Assembly: GCA_029948255.1 (NCBI GenBank)
Contig: JALIZF010001789.1
Coordinates: forward strand, 712,438-776,437
Source: Telmatactis stephensoni
Lineage: Eukaryota; Cnidaria; Anthozoa; Actiniaria; Isophelliidae
Length of the DNA: 64,000 nt
Direction: 5' to 3'
The notes beneath the pieces were generated by a model. That model searched no databases and had not been told where the DNA came from. It worked only from the letters and a program-made list of their open reading frames with translations. A program made the position numbers and the translations under genes. Shown here piece after piece: positions 10,929 to 36,835 of this stretch (the stretch's first letter is position 1; each line of letters starts with the position of its first letter).

Positions 10929-13900
10929 CTACATTCGCTGTTGAAAGCCACGCCCATTGCCTTGGTAACCACCTCCCCTAGGTATCAAACCACGCCCTCC
11001 AGGACCACCGCGCATTCCTCCACGACTTCCACCCCTACCGGACATATTACCCCTCGAACCTCCACGAGATGAACCTCCTCTACCCGAGTTATCACCCCCT
11101 TTGTTCTTGGCAACGGGGGATTTTGGTCGAAGGGACTCGATTTCTTGTGTTGATCCGACTAGATAATCGTCAGGTCCGTTAGTGAAGTAGGATTTGTAGG
11201 TCTCGCTTGAGAAATTTGAGCTGGTTAAGTTTGGGCCGACAGACAGCCATCCTAAATGATAATACAGTAAATATACAGTTAATACATGTAGTATTTACTG
11301 ATAATGTAATCACTGACGAGTGGGATATCCACGGTATGCCACGAGAAACCACTGTATAATTATCTTATCCAACACTATAAAAAATACAGCCAATTACCGC
11401 AATGCCTCATTGGACGAGACAGTTGAATATCGCCGAATATACAAAGGATTTCCTGCTTTCTGATTGGCTGAATTTCCTATGGTGTGGGATAAATATACAT
11501 ATGCTCAGTTACCTGGTCTCAGTGTGCTGTCATCACCAAACAAATGCAATCTACGTCTACCCAGACAAAAATGCTCAGCGATGTGAAAGATTTCTGTTGG
11601 TTTTTCAAGACTTCCTCCAGGTGGCTAACGAAAAAAATATATAAAAACCGAGTTAAATGTGACATGAGTGACATTTGACTCGTCGTCTTGTCACATTTGA
11701 GTCGTTGTCTTGTCTTGAGTAAAGTGGAATCCCGTAAATGCGGCCAGCTACAAGCCCAAAATACCGTAACTGCGATCTCTAGTAGCTGGACCAAAATGAG
11801 TTGGTCGTAATAGCGGAGTGGCTGGATTAGCGGGATCGCCTTAGGGAGGGGTTCTACTGTAAATGGTGCAGTGAACTAAAAGTGAGTGAAGAGGTTTTCT
11901 AGATCAGGGCCCGGTTGTTCGAAAGCCGATTAGCGCTAATCCGGGGTTAACTCTAAAGAAAACATTCGGAGTTAATCCTGGGTTAACGCTAATCCACTTT
12001 CGAACAACCGGGCCCTGATCTAGAAAACTGTAGATCCCACGTACTCTAGAAACATGAAGGTCAGGGAGAGATATTAAGAGAGCTTTGTTGAGGGCCACGC
12101 ATTTTCACATCGTATTCCATTAAACCGTTTTATTGTGTGTGTATTTGTAGGATAGTTTTAGGGTTACGTTGTAGTCCACTCCCAGACTCTCTTTCTTGCC
12201 AGTCCAGGACTCGCGGAGAAAGGAGTCCTGGAGCGGCAAGAAAGAGTCTGGGACTGGACTAGGTTACGTTGAAGATTGTGTTGTGTTTCACATTTTACAC
12301 TGAATACATACCTCCTCCGTGATAATAAGGTCTATATCCACGTTAGCGTGTATAAAATCCCCATCAGTACTTCGTCTAACTGTCCCTTTAATCCCCATTA
12401 AGCAGTGTTCCTTGGTGTGTTGGAATATTGCATTGGGTTCAAGGTATTTCACGTTACCAGGATTGGTCTTATTGGTTTTTATCCAACAAATGTCTTCACA
12501 GCGACGAAAACCCCATTTCCTTAGACACTGAAAGAATACAGTTAAATTGATTCAATATGGGCGCAGAAAGGTTGTAGGAAAATCTTTTTTATTTACTAAG
12601 AATGAAAGTAGATGGAGCTTTAGTGGTATTTAGCTGAACAAGACTCCGTGGAAGAGCTGATGATGAATGATGCTGCTGCCACCATGATGATGATGATGAT
12701 CTTACATGACTGTACTTACATGACTTACATGACTGGGTTCCTGTGTAAGTCTAAAATAAAGTATCCTATGTACAGTGTACCTTTCTTCCCTCAGTTAAGC
12801 CCTCATGAGAACCACACCAAAGGAAAATGAATGACCTTTGAGCAGCCACTTCTTCAATGTCAAGCTTCATGATCTAAAAGTAAAGACAAATAATGCTATT
12901 TAACATTCACACATGGCAGCACCTCCAACTGCAATATTTAGCACTGTACCATTATTCCATTCCATCGCCAAGACTAATGCTCAATAAACTCAGCTAAATT
13001 TTCTTTCTCTTCTCTTTTCCCCTTCTTCCCTTTGCCCACTCAATTCCCTGCTCCTTCCCTACTCCATCCCCAGCCCCTTCCTGTCCCTTCCCTACTCAAT
13101 TCCCTGCTCCTTATTACTTCCCTAGCCCTCCCTTACTCAATCCCCTGCTGTGTCCCTTCGCTCCCCTCCCCTACTCAATCACCTGCTACTTTCCTACCCG
13201 ACCCTCCTCAATTCTGTTCCTCCTCTCCCTCCTCAATTTCCTGCCACTTCCCTCCCCTCCCCTACTCTATTCCCAACTCCTCCCTCTCCTCTCCTACTCA
13301 ATTCCCTATCACTTGCCTCCCTCTCCTCAATTTCTAGCCCCTTCCCTCCTCTCTCCTCCCCTTGCAGATGTATGCACAGTACTCACATCTTCCCATGTCC
13401 AAGGTTTCCAGTTGAAAGAGACACCAGCATCTCTTCTCTGGTATTCCTCTAGAGGGGGATCCACCAAAATCACATCAAACTTGCAGTCTAATTCACTGAG
13501 GTCATAGGTTATCAGGTCAGCCCTTAGGTACCTATTAACATAATTTCAAATAAATTACTACTTAATCATCATAAATTCCTCCACTTTCACCATCATCATA
13601 TTCATTATTGTTGTTTTTCCACTGCCACTGTTGTCCTCATCATAATCATTATCATAAAATGAGTCTATATGATATAAGTCTGCTAGAACTTCAATTTCAC
13701 TCTTTACTAGCTGACCATTTGTGGCAATAATGAAAAGTAATATTAAAAGAATAACCATCATATAACATGCCCTGTGATTGGCTGAAGGTAGGAGTACTGC
13801 AAACTCTAAATGTTTACACAGCATGTGTGTGCACTTTTCAAAATTCCGTTCAGTGTAAATGAATACTGAATGTGCTCAAAAACAATGTATTTTATTAAAT

Positions 13901-16900
13901 AAATAAAAAAACTTGCCTGCTGTGGTGTGTGCAGACTTAGAGCACTTGGCAATTGATCAGTACATACAGAGAAGCATTGACAAGCACTCAGCTATGCCTC
14001 ATGCTTCTCTACTAACTAAAGACTTCTCTTGTGTTCTGATCAATCTTTGTGCTCTCCAAATCTGCACAGAACATGCATGTATGTTTCCATTTCTTCAAGC
14101 AACTGTACCTTTAGTCCAATACCCCTTCAAAAACCCACCCTCCATTCCCTGGTTCTACTCTAGGGTCTATGTTATCAGCTTACTCACATAGGAGGGGTTG
14201 CTCTTTTAGCAATAATTTCATCTTTTAGTCTTATAAGCTCTCTTAATTTAGGGTATTCTTCAAATCTATCAGCAAGACCTGAAAATAACCCAAAATAAAT
14301 GCATAAGAAAAACAGATAGTTTTACATCAAAGCTCAACACTCAGAGAAAATTAACAAAAGAAACCCAAGAAAATAGCCTCCTTCACAACATCCTTTTGGT
14401 CATCACTCAATGCTCAGCTCTCGACATTATGGTTGTGTGATGGCCCAGAGTACATCTGCAAAGGAGGCTAAAAAACATGATTGGAAAAATATTATTTGTA
14501 CTCTAAAATAATCTACTACATTATTTACAAATCAGAGCCTTTGGGTTGTTTGAACATACCGACATCTCTAATGAAGTTATGAGGCCTTTGTCCAGTGTCC
14601 ACAAAATGCTGGCAGTAGTCATTATGAGGGTTAGCACTTTGTGTACCCTGCAAAAAGAAAACTATGCATTACTATATTGTACAGTTTCCTGGAGGGAGGG
14701 GAGGACACTCCAATATGGGGGAGGGGAGGGGAGGAGAGGGGAGGGGGGTTCTCCCATATGTTTTAGATTGGAATGATCATTTTACCTTTAGAGGTGAAAA
14801 ATCATGAGATTGGTACCTCTTATATGCTCTTTTACAGAAATTGGTTCCGCATTGAGATTTCACACATTTTATCTGTACCTTGTACAGGTAAAAATATCTT
14901 GAGCTATGGCAATTTTGTTACTTTTATGAATGAAAGTTTAAATTTCAACTGATCGTCCCTGACCAAAACATAAGCAAGTCTTCCTTCCTTCCTCCCTCCC
15001 TCCCTCCCTCCCTCCCTCCCTCCCTCCCTCCCCTCCCCTCCTCCAGGATCTTCCACCATCCTGATCCTGCAAGTATTTAAAGCCGTAGAGTTACACAGAT
15101 TATTCATCATGGTACATCAACCAGTCAGCTTCTTCTTTGAGTGACAAAATATCTGAACAAAAATTTCCCAGATTTTGAATTACCTTTAAGAAATGACTTG
15201 AGTCTTTGTACTCTTCTTCTACAGTTTCATATGCATCATCATCACCCTGTAAATTGAAACAGTATCAACTGTAAACAAGCAAAAAGCTTTTAATGAAACA
15301 ATATCATTTTAGTTTGATTCCATTTAGCATTGTCTAATATCAAACTAGACACCAACCAGGAAAGGTCACTTTATGGATCAAGGTCAGCAGAACTTGTATA
15401 ACATTATTAAATCTATGAGTTACCATCATTTGAAGGGCTCATCATGAAAATGACCTAAGTGACTTTTTGATAGATGTCCAGGCATTGATTTTTTGGCATA
15501 GGAAATTTAATTGATATCTTTTTATACCATTGAAAAAATCATCAAAAAAGTCACTTAGGCCATTTTCATAGGGGGGCCCTTCATTTGCACATTACTTGCT
15601 GGATGAGACAAAAGTCTCAACTGGAAATAGGAGACTATTGTGAGACTATTGTTCGGACAGTCAATCAAATAGGTGGAGTTTTCACCAATGATATTTGAAA
15701 ATGCCACCAACTTGTTTGACCATTGGACATTGTGTTGGATTCCAATCAAACCTTTTGCCTGAAGCAGTGTGTAATTATGCAAACGGTGGTGATAAAGGTA
15801 ATCCTTACCTCTTCAATCCTGTCTTCTTTGTTTGTTGATTGTAAAACCTTAAGAAATAAAATATGGAAAAAATTAGTTGAAGAGATGCTGGAGATAGCCG
15901 ACTGAGGTTTTAGTCATTTTGCTCTTTTACTCAGTGGATCAGTCACTTCTTTCCCTTGATCATAATCCATCTATCCAATTATTCTGTTACTTATTTGATC
16001 ATCCATTTATTCATCATCTTGTCTATTGTTTTCATTCAATCATCCATTCATTCATCCATTCTTGCTTACAAATAATCATGCATGCACTTACTAATTCATA
16101 CATTCAAATCATTACCTCATTCATTCATTCTTTCATTCATTCAAGAAGTCACTTGACTAGTAACTCATTCATCTATTCATTCATTCAGCCATCCATCCAT
16201 TCATTCATTCATCAATTCATTCATTCATCTATCCATTCATTTATTCATCCACCCATTTATCCATTCATTCATCCACAAATTCATCCATCTTCATCATTAC
16301 TTGTCCATTTATCCATTCATTCATCCACTCACTCTACACATTCATTTATCTATTCTTTCATTCCCCCATCCACTCATCAATTTGTTCACCCACTCATCCA
16401 TTCATTCATTTTTTCACCTATTCATTTGTACCTTAACAGATCCAGCTGCTATTCCAGGAAGTATTGCAGAATCATCTGCTTTTCTTTTACTTGGAGGCTC
16501 TTCTTCACTAGCTGTTGTCTCACCCTTGGACTGTAATTTCTGTTGCTCTAATTCACTTTTACTTCCAAGTAATTCCCCTATACCGTCAGCTCCTGATGCT
16601 CCAAGCTGTACAAACAACATATATAGTCAGTTTACAGTCACAAAGTGTAGAGTAGAATCCCAAAAACTCCTACTCTCATGTGAAGCTAAATAATCTTCGA
16701 GATTATTGAGAGTTTGAGATAACCAATAGTATTTGACTGAGAAAAAGACTCGAGGGAAATGGGTTAATTTGTGTTTGAGAGCAGGGATTTGAGATTTTTG
16801 GTAGCAATTGACTGAACAAATGACTCAAGGGAAATGGGTTTGTGTTTGAGATGGTAAGAGTTTCGATAAATAAGGTGAAGTGGTACTGTAAAAGCAGCAC

Positions 16901-17714
16901 AGTATTCACAAATAGGAGTTTTCCAATACTAATGAATACTAGATTCACAATACAGGAAGCCATATCACCCTCTCCAAGGTCAAATCATTTGTTGAACTTT
17001 GTGATATAATTATAAAATAATGCAAACAGTGGTTGCAGGCAATCAATGGACCAGTGTTTGGTGTAAATTATAGTAAGAGTCTATAATTTCAGGGAGTATC
17101 CCTAGCAGCAACTGTCCTAAATTGGCATTTTATGGGTTGACTCCCATTGGGCAGCTGGTCATCTATTCTGCTTATTGCTTATATGCACTGTAGGGAAACA
17201 GCAGACAGTAAAGAGAATAACATGACCTTCTCTTTTCACACCTGACGATGAGAGTTTGGTACTTAAACATGCTGAGCATGACATTCCCATTGATAGCAAA
17301 TGGGAAATGACTCACTTTTGTGTTGCAACTGCAACAACAGACACAAAAGGTTATGTGATCCTCTCTGCTGTATGCTGCTTCTTGTGTACTCTACATGCAT
17401 GTCGAAATACACCTGATCAGGACTCCCCTCCCCCATCCCTTAAGCTCCACATTCTGTCCACTTTTCAGACTTTTCCCCCTCGTTCTTAGCAAATACATCT
17501 CGTTTCACAATAAAATAAATCCCATGCTGAATAGTGTGGTACATCAAGTGAAATCTTGAGAGCTTATAATGTATAATTTCATTTTTGCCGGTTCGCTCTA
17601 CAACTTCACGACTCCAAGACCATGCTCGACCATGCTTCAACCAAATACCTGCTGGGCCAGAAGTTGACGTCTCAGCTTTGACCTTTCTCTTATCTCCTTT
17701 AATCTGTCACTCAT
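10929..17714 (-). CDS. METTL14: METTL14, non-catalytic subunit of the m6A RNA methyltransferase
   Basis: Forms the nuclear heterodimer with METTL3 that methylates adenosines in mRNA; METTL14 shapes the RNA groove and does not bind SAM in known structures. Minus-strand exons: 17649-17714, 16432-16605, 15809-15847, 15184-15246, 14560-14647, 14188-14278, 13387-13531, 12781-12873, 12312-12527, 11513-11624, 10929-11251; 469 residues (human 456). N-terminus [19 protein letters not shown] is conserved. Other conserved blocks are [48 protein letters not shown] and [19 protein letters not shown], which keeps the RNA-groove arginine region. The MTase motif reads DPPL at 198-201, where human has EPPL. 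After ESLRPKSP comes a tail rich in RGG ([10 protein letters not shown] onward), which in mammals contacts RNA. The start is fixed by this N-terminal match. Confidence 0.97.
11894..12028. repeat. 135-bp palindrome of the GATTAGCGCTAATC family
   Basis: GTTTTCTAGATCAGGGCCCG starts an arm whose reverse complement ends at 12028. The inner part shares GATTAGCGCTAATCC with 6702-6785. The symmetry extends through what would be the flanking target site. It lies in METTL14 intron 9. Confidence 0.85.
12172..12259. repeat. Hairpin in METTL14 intron 9
   Basis: AGTCCACTCCCAGACTC and CTTTCTTGCC are answered by GGCAAGAAAGAGTCTGGGAC near the other end, with an inner CCAGGACTC / GAGTCCTGG stem. Confidence 0.7.
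13001..13370. repeat. Pyrimidine-rich minisatellite
   Basis: Loose tandem copies of CCCTACTCAATTCCCTGCTCC-like units (about 25-30 bases) on the plus strand lie between METTL14 exons 7 and 8. The METTL14 transcript therefore carries a purine-rich tract here. Open frames on the plus strand are low-complexity artefacts. Confidence 0.8.
15431..15583. mobile_element. TGAAGGG-family MITE, copy 1
   Basis: Terminal inverted repeat TGAAGGGCTC...AAAATGACCTAAGTGACTTT, with the reverse complement ending CCCTTCA. Other copies are at 57041-57191 and 62064-62212. About 150 bases, no coding capacity. Confidence 0.8.
15960..16430. repeat. Degenerate CATT/CATC tract
   Basis: Nearly 470 bases of imperfect ATTC, ATCC and CATT units lie in METTL14 intron 2, ending just before the donor of exon 2 (minus strand). 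Open frames rich in Ser-Ile-His-Phe come from this repeat. Confidence 0.9.
16700..16880. repeat. Tandem unit with GAGGGAAATGGGTT core
   Basis: Two copies of a unit of roughly 80-90 bases containing TTGAGATAACCAATAG, a TTGACTGA stretch and AGGGAAATGGGTT. The same unit type recurs in four or more copies at 39600-39965. Confidence 0.6.
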
Positions 17715-18545
17715 AATGACATAAACAGGAATCGAAGGTCAGGAACTCCAGGAAAAACAGCAAAATATGCTCAAAAAGTTTTACAAAAATTTAGGAAACA
17801 AAATGGCGGCGATCGCGGGCGCTTACGTCATGATCAGCGGTACAGCTTAGTGACCTAGCCTTCATGCTAAGTAACCAGGCGATATTTATGGCGGCAAATT
17901 GTGCAAAACTTTCCATGAACAAAAACATTGAGAAAAAAATGTATTTTTTAAGCTCAAAAACCAAAAAGCAACTTTAATTTTATGGTATAGTTCTCTTAGA
18001 AGGATGAATATAGGTTCTAAAGACGATAAAAAACGCAAGAGGCTGAAACAGTGCAGTATCGAGGAGAGTTTCAAAAGACATAGGAAACACGTCGAACAAG
18101 GTTGTGTACATGTGTAATTAATTTTTGTTTTGTAATTCGAATCGTGATTACTCTGCGGCTTTGAAGAATACATCTATAAAGCATTTAGTAACGATGTCTG
18201 CTGGTGACTTTGAGGAGTTGTCCCAAACTGCCACGACAACGTCTAGGGAATTCATTTCCATGTTAACACAATGATAAATTATCTCCATCAAAGGCCATGA
18301 AAAATTAATTGTTCAACAGTGATCGATAATTGTTCATCTTTCGTGATTTTAACCCGTTAGATTTTGACAGCAATATTTAATATAACTTTCTTTAACGTCG
18401 CTTTATTTTATTTTTCTTCTGCAAAGAAATGATTAGAATTCTAAATTCCGTGAAACGTCTACTTTTGAAATGACGTGTCGTGTTTTGCAATTCGATATCT
18501 GTAGTTTTGAAGTTTGTAATGTTATTCTCAGAAAAGTCACTAAAG
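17715..18545. promoter_or_regulatory. Bidirectional promoter region METTL14/PARG
   Basis: 831 bases separate the two divergent start codons. Seen in it: AAAATGGCGGC at about 17801 and another ATGGCGGC at about 17888 (YY1-type motif), and TTACGTCA at about 17823 (CREB/ATF-type site). This is the only GC-richer stretch of the interval. Motif assignments are by consensus only. Confidence 0.55.
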
Positions 18546-31904
<13,359 letters not shown>

Positions 31905-32052
31905 CATTGATATTATATATTCAAATAATTATTATTAATAGAATTTCTTGTCAGCTCGGAAGGAATTCAATTTTAATGAATTTCCTGTGCTTTTGTATAC
32001 TATTAAAATTCAATCCTTTGACTAAGCATTGTGCTTAGACCTGTCAAGTTTT

Positions 32053-32096
32053 AGGGGAGGGGCGAGGGTTGGTGGGGAGGGGGGAGGGGGGTTGGT
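32053..32096 (+). other. G-rich run with quadruplex potential
   Basis: At least five GGGG/GGGGGG runs separated by short loops lie about 150 bases after the PARG stop codon. If transcribed in the 3' UTR this could fold as an RNA G-quadruplex (inference). Confidence 0.5.
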
Positions 32097-32860
32097 CAAA
32101 GGCAGGCAATGAAGACAAGAAAATAATTTAAGGCTGGATTTGGGAGGAAAGGGGTTCCTCTAAGAAATTGTTTCGTGTTGTGGAAATTTATCTGTGCTGA
32201 TGGCAAAGTATGTAAGATACAATTTATACTTTGAGGACACAGTGCAAAGTAGCTAGACTGGACAGTCCCACTTCTCCCTCCTGATTCAGTTTATTCCACT
32301 TGCACATATTCTAAAAGCTCATCTTTAATGACTCTGGAAGGATTAGTGGGACTGCTCGCAGTCTAAAAGTAATTTGAAATATATTGAGTTCTCGAATCAA
32401 ACTAAGGTCTTGATCACGTTAGCAGTCAAGTTATTTACCGTTAATAATTTTATCATGTTCTGTTGTTGAGAAACCAAGTAGAAATAGAAAGAGTAGAACC
32501 CATTATATCAAACCCATAATCAATGACATAATTGTCCCGTTTTTGAAGAAAAGGTGTACATACAAGATTGAATAACTGCAGGATAAAAGCAAATATGTGA
32601 TATCCAGTCATTGCAGTTTTAAATGGCAGTACGGTCTAAACGGCTTATGCTTGTGAGAATTTATAATCCTCTATGAAATGGATACCCTAATACATAGAAT
32701 AATGGGTGGTAGTGATAATAGAGGTATCATTAACAGGGTCATTGCTGATAAAGCTTTGTATTTACTACTGTATTTACCTAAGTAAGCAATTCAATGTTCA
32801 AATTCTTTGTAAAAATAAACTTATTTAAATGACGGCAAATACTTTATAGGTATTTAAATG

Positions 32861-32950
32861 TTCCTTCCTTCCTTCCTTCCTTCCTTCCTTCCTTCCTTCC
32901 TTCCTTCCTTCCTTCCTTCCTTCCTTCCTTCCTTCCTTCCTTCCTTCCTT
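32861..32950. repeat. (TTCC)n microsatellite
   Basis: About 22 perfect TTCC units downstream of PARG. Confidence 0.97.
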
Positions 32951-33298
32951 GTTCAATCCCTCCCGACCGAAATTCATTCGTTCTTTCTTTGTCTTTCTCT
33001 CTTTCCATCTTTTTTCCTCTCTGCTCCCTTTATTTTATTTATTTTTGTTTTGTTTTTGTCTCATAATACATGCTCATGCTAGACAGTATTTCTGTTTGTG
33101 AAATGTAACTGAACTTGTTTCAACAAACACTGATAAAAGGTTTTTTACCGGCAAATGTAGCTCGGGTTGTTTTGTATCTCTCTGTACATTTGAATTATTT
33201 TTGTAGCTCTAGTTTCACTTATCGGCCACTTTACTCTGAGAGCCAAAATACTTGTCTTTTCAAAAAAGTTACTCAGGCGACAAACGGTTAAACTTCCG

Positions 33299-33510
33299 TC
33301 TGAAAGCTATTTTCTTTGTAGTCGGCCATCTTGCATTCCTAAAGTTCCTGGCTTGCGTTCGCTGTCGCTCAAAGGTGATGAATGAAGGGCATTGTTTTTA
33401 CGTTCTTAACCAATCAGAAGTCCCTCAGGACGAACAGAGGAAAAAAAAAAAAAAACATTTGCAGTCTATAACTCGTTCCCGGCCTAAAGGCCTGGGCACG
33501 AGTAAAAACG
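33299..33510 (+). repeat. Dispersed repeat, copy 1
   Basis: Contains CTTTGTAGTCGGCCATCTTG and, after an A-run, CTCGTTCCCGGCC. The reverse-complement copy is at 57834-58043 in the RUFY intron, at roughly 90 percent identity by eye. No coding sense in either. Confidence 0.8.
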
Positions 33511-33621
33511 GGCTTGATGAGAGTATCAAAAACGCTCACGTCACTTTTTTCAAATGTTTTGGAAATTTGTAAGCTGCTTATTTATAAAAGAAGTAAAAAA
33601 ATTTTTCCGTGTTTGATAGAC

Positions 33622-33757
33622 TAGCCTGATCAGGCAAAACACTTGTGATGTTGCGAGAACACTGGAGAGCTGTGAAAGTACTTAACTACGTCTCGTGCTT
33701 CCACTACGCTCTCTCGTGCTCTCCCAACATCACGCGTGTTTTGATCAGGCTATCAAA
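33622..33757. repeat. Imperfect hairpin
   Basis: AGCCTGATCAGGCAAAACAC is answered by GTGTTTTGATCAGGCT, with inner partially matching arms (GTGATGTTG / CAACATCAC). Confidence 0.65.
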
Positions 33758-33904
33758 CACGGAAATTCTAGATCTTTATATTCAAAATTGAAAGAAAAAT
33801 AATACCGGCAACAGAAGAATATTTTAAGGAAAAAGAAATAAGCATCTCGCAGGCAAGACTTGAATCGGTCACTAAAAGCTAATCATGGACCCATATCACA
33901 CAAG

Positions 33905-34305
33905 CGTGACATTATAAATGATTTGATTTATCGGAAAAAGGAATTGACTATCAAATTCGTCACATCGATATTACTATATTACTAAAACTGCAAATTTTTG
34001 GCCGGGGAGATTGCTCTAAAACTGACAAAGATTTGAATTTTTAAAACTAAGCATTTTACAAAGAAATGTACAGTGGACGTGCGATCGCATGCACGCCCAG
34101 CCCGTTATCAGGCTAGACACATACATTTCTTTGCAAAAAATTATTCACTAAATGCTTACATTTAAAAATTCATATCTTGTGTCTAGTTAAGGGCAATCTT
34201 TACGAAACTTTGCAACTTTAACTATTTTCAATGTGACAAATTTGATAGTAAACTACCTTTTCCCGATAAATCAAATATTCTATTATGTCCACGCTATGCG
34301 TGATA
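33905..34305. repeat. Imperfect inverted repeat of about 400 bases
   Basis: TGATTTATCGGAAAAAGG and TGACTATCAAATT on the left are matched by AATTTGATAGTAAACTACC and CTTTTCCCGATAAATC on the right. An inner ACAAAGAAATGTA / TACATTTCTTTGC stem is also present. Confidence 0.65.
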
Positions 34306-34321
34306 AGGGTCTATATACCAC

Positions 34322-34457
34322 TTATTAGATATTTTCTTGTGTATTACGGGCTGATATTTTACGAGTCGCGTATGTATTTTGCCGAGCCTTTAGGCGAGGC
34401 AAAATGCGAGCGATGAATAAAATGTCAGCCCGTAATACACAAGAAAATATCTAATAA
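34322..34457. repeat. 136-bp hairpin
   Basis: TTATTAGATATTTTCTTGTG and TATTACGGGCTGA are repeated as TCAGCCCGTAATA and CACAAGAAAATATCTAATAA. The loop has GCCGAGCCTTTAGGCGAGGC. Confidence 0.85.
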
Positions 34458-35216
34458 AGGATTTATTTTACAATTGCTTTTTCGCTTTGTTTTTAACAGT
34501 ATTTTTAGTATCGAAAAAGTCCTTTTTGAAAACCAGCGCGCGCGCTTCAACTGGTTTGAAGCCTTGACGTCATACAGGGCCGAATACGCAAACCGGATAC
34601 CGTCCCATATTGGCCCTCGAACGATACCTTATTTGGTAAATTTACGTCACAATTGTATAATAATAGCTAGTAATACCAATTAAATGTAAAATTCTCAAGA
34701 CGCAGGACTATGCATCCAGAAAATCGACAAATTGTCGCATTGATTTACGTATAGGATTTCCGCGCTATCCAGGTACCTACAAATCACTTGGAGGAAAAAG
34801 TTAGATCCTACCAGACAATCTGGTGTACTGATTGATTTGGAGGGCAAATAACCTTGGAGACAGACTATTGATATGCAAATTGTCTCTGACCTTGTCTATA
34901 GGGCTTTCTGTCTTTTTAACATGTTAATAATGTTTCATGGATATTCAGTTTTTATGGATCTCCTTGACCAAACAACAAGCAAACAAATAAAGTAAAAGGT
35001 TTTCTGCGTGGAAGAACTTTTCTGCTGATTAAGTTGCCATGGAAACCAAGATCCTGGTAACGAGGAAGTTCGAAGATTGCGTGACGAGAGCCCCATATGT
35101 CGTTGTGTCAGGGCTCCTATTCCTAATAAACCTGTTTACGGAGAATGGACGTACAGTCACGATATGAGCTCGGTACTTGTCGACTTCATTTGTAACTTAG
35201 AATTTTAGCCACAGTG

Positions 35217-36774
35217 ATGATTTTGGCAGTGTTGTTGATAACACAGCTTTTGTCGCATTGCACATTGACAGTGATGTTATATTTGCTATACGGTAAGTAA
35301 AAACACATTCATAATATGTAGGATATGAGCTAAAGAATCGAAAGCGACAAGACTTCTATTTTTGTCTTTTTCGACGATATTTTTCTTCCATCGGCCGTCG
35401 ACAATTTCGATCAAGAATCTGGTATTTCAATTGAGACGGTAAATTTCCATATTCGCAACAAACTGTCAAGGTGAACAATATTAGATTTATCACAGGAGCA
35501 GACAAGCCGTCATTTCCATTTGCTTTCACCAAGTACTTAGCATATATCTATGTCTTCAAAGTTCCTTGACATCAATCAAAGTCTTAGACTGCCTAGGTAT
35601 AATAGGTTACTAAACCAAACGCTATGAATTTTGCAATTGCATGCGTAATTCTTACGTTTTGCGTACGTAATTTTTCTTTAGTTTTGCAAAAACGTTCAAG
35701 ATGGCCTGTTTGCAATTAACACTATGTCTGGTAAACTTAAACTGAGTTCGTGATCCAAAAACGTCAGTAGTGTGAGAACTGTTGCGCATGAACTGTCTGC
35801 CCATTTGTTTGTAAATTGTTGCTGCTTTGTTTCTTGGAGTTTATCTCGATCGTAATGGTTAGTTTTAGGGGGTGTTTACATGACACTAGGATCATCCTAG
35901 CACTAGGATCATCCTAGCAGGCGAATCATCCTACCTGCTATACATTTACTGCATTCTGTTTAGTAGGATGATCCTAGTACCCGAAGTGAAGACACAAACT
36001 TCCATGTAAACACAGAATGCAGTAAATGTATAGCAGGTAGGATGATTCGCCTGCTAGGATGATCCTAGTGCCATGTAAACACCCCCTTACTTACAGTCAA
36101 ACTAAGAAAACCGTGAACATCTAAAATATGTCAGGAATGTAAAAGTGTTTTTCTGTTATAATAAACTGTAAGAGATTTTGGAGCAAGAGTGGTTATAGGT
36201 GAATAAAACATTTGTTGAATTCATATTAGAAGACGGAAAACTTGTCTCGCACATAATTTCGTCTCACAAAAACCCGACTAATGTGAATTTAAGGACGGTT
36301 AACCGTTTTAGTTTTCCGACAAATAAATAAAAAATATATAAATGAATAAATAAATCCTGGGACGTCTAATAGGAATTTAGGACAGGTTTTCCGTCACTGA
36401 CGAGTTTCTCGTTCAACTTTTTCGTCGGTTTGGCCGGGAAAGTAAGACGGATAAATTGAGACAGGAAACTCGTCATTCACCGGATTCATATCAGACGAGT
36501 TTTCCGTCTTGTGATGAGTTTCCCGACTCAGACGGTTTCCCGTCTCTAATAGGAATTCGGCTATTTCATACATATTTTAGGGTTTTCTTCGTTTGACTGT
36601 AAGCCATGAAACAAAATTAAACTTTTAGTTGTAAAATGTGTAGCATTCAAAAAGACAAAGGAAATTAAAACTGACATTATGTGTCAAAGAGGGTCTGACA
36701 TATTCCGCGAATCGTACTTTAATTGGCTCGTGAAACAAAGATTCGAAAATTTAATAGTCAATATCTGCTTCTTT

Positions 36775-36835
<61 letters not shown>

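Larger units (their letters stand above)
31905..35216. other. Spacer between PARG and M28-CUB gene A
   Basis: Contains the PARG 3' UTR, a G-rich run at 32053-32096, a CCTT microsatellite, a dispersed repeat at 33299-33510, three fold-back elements, and the presumed promoter of gene A just before 35217. No further gene was recognised on either strand. Confidence 0.7.
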
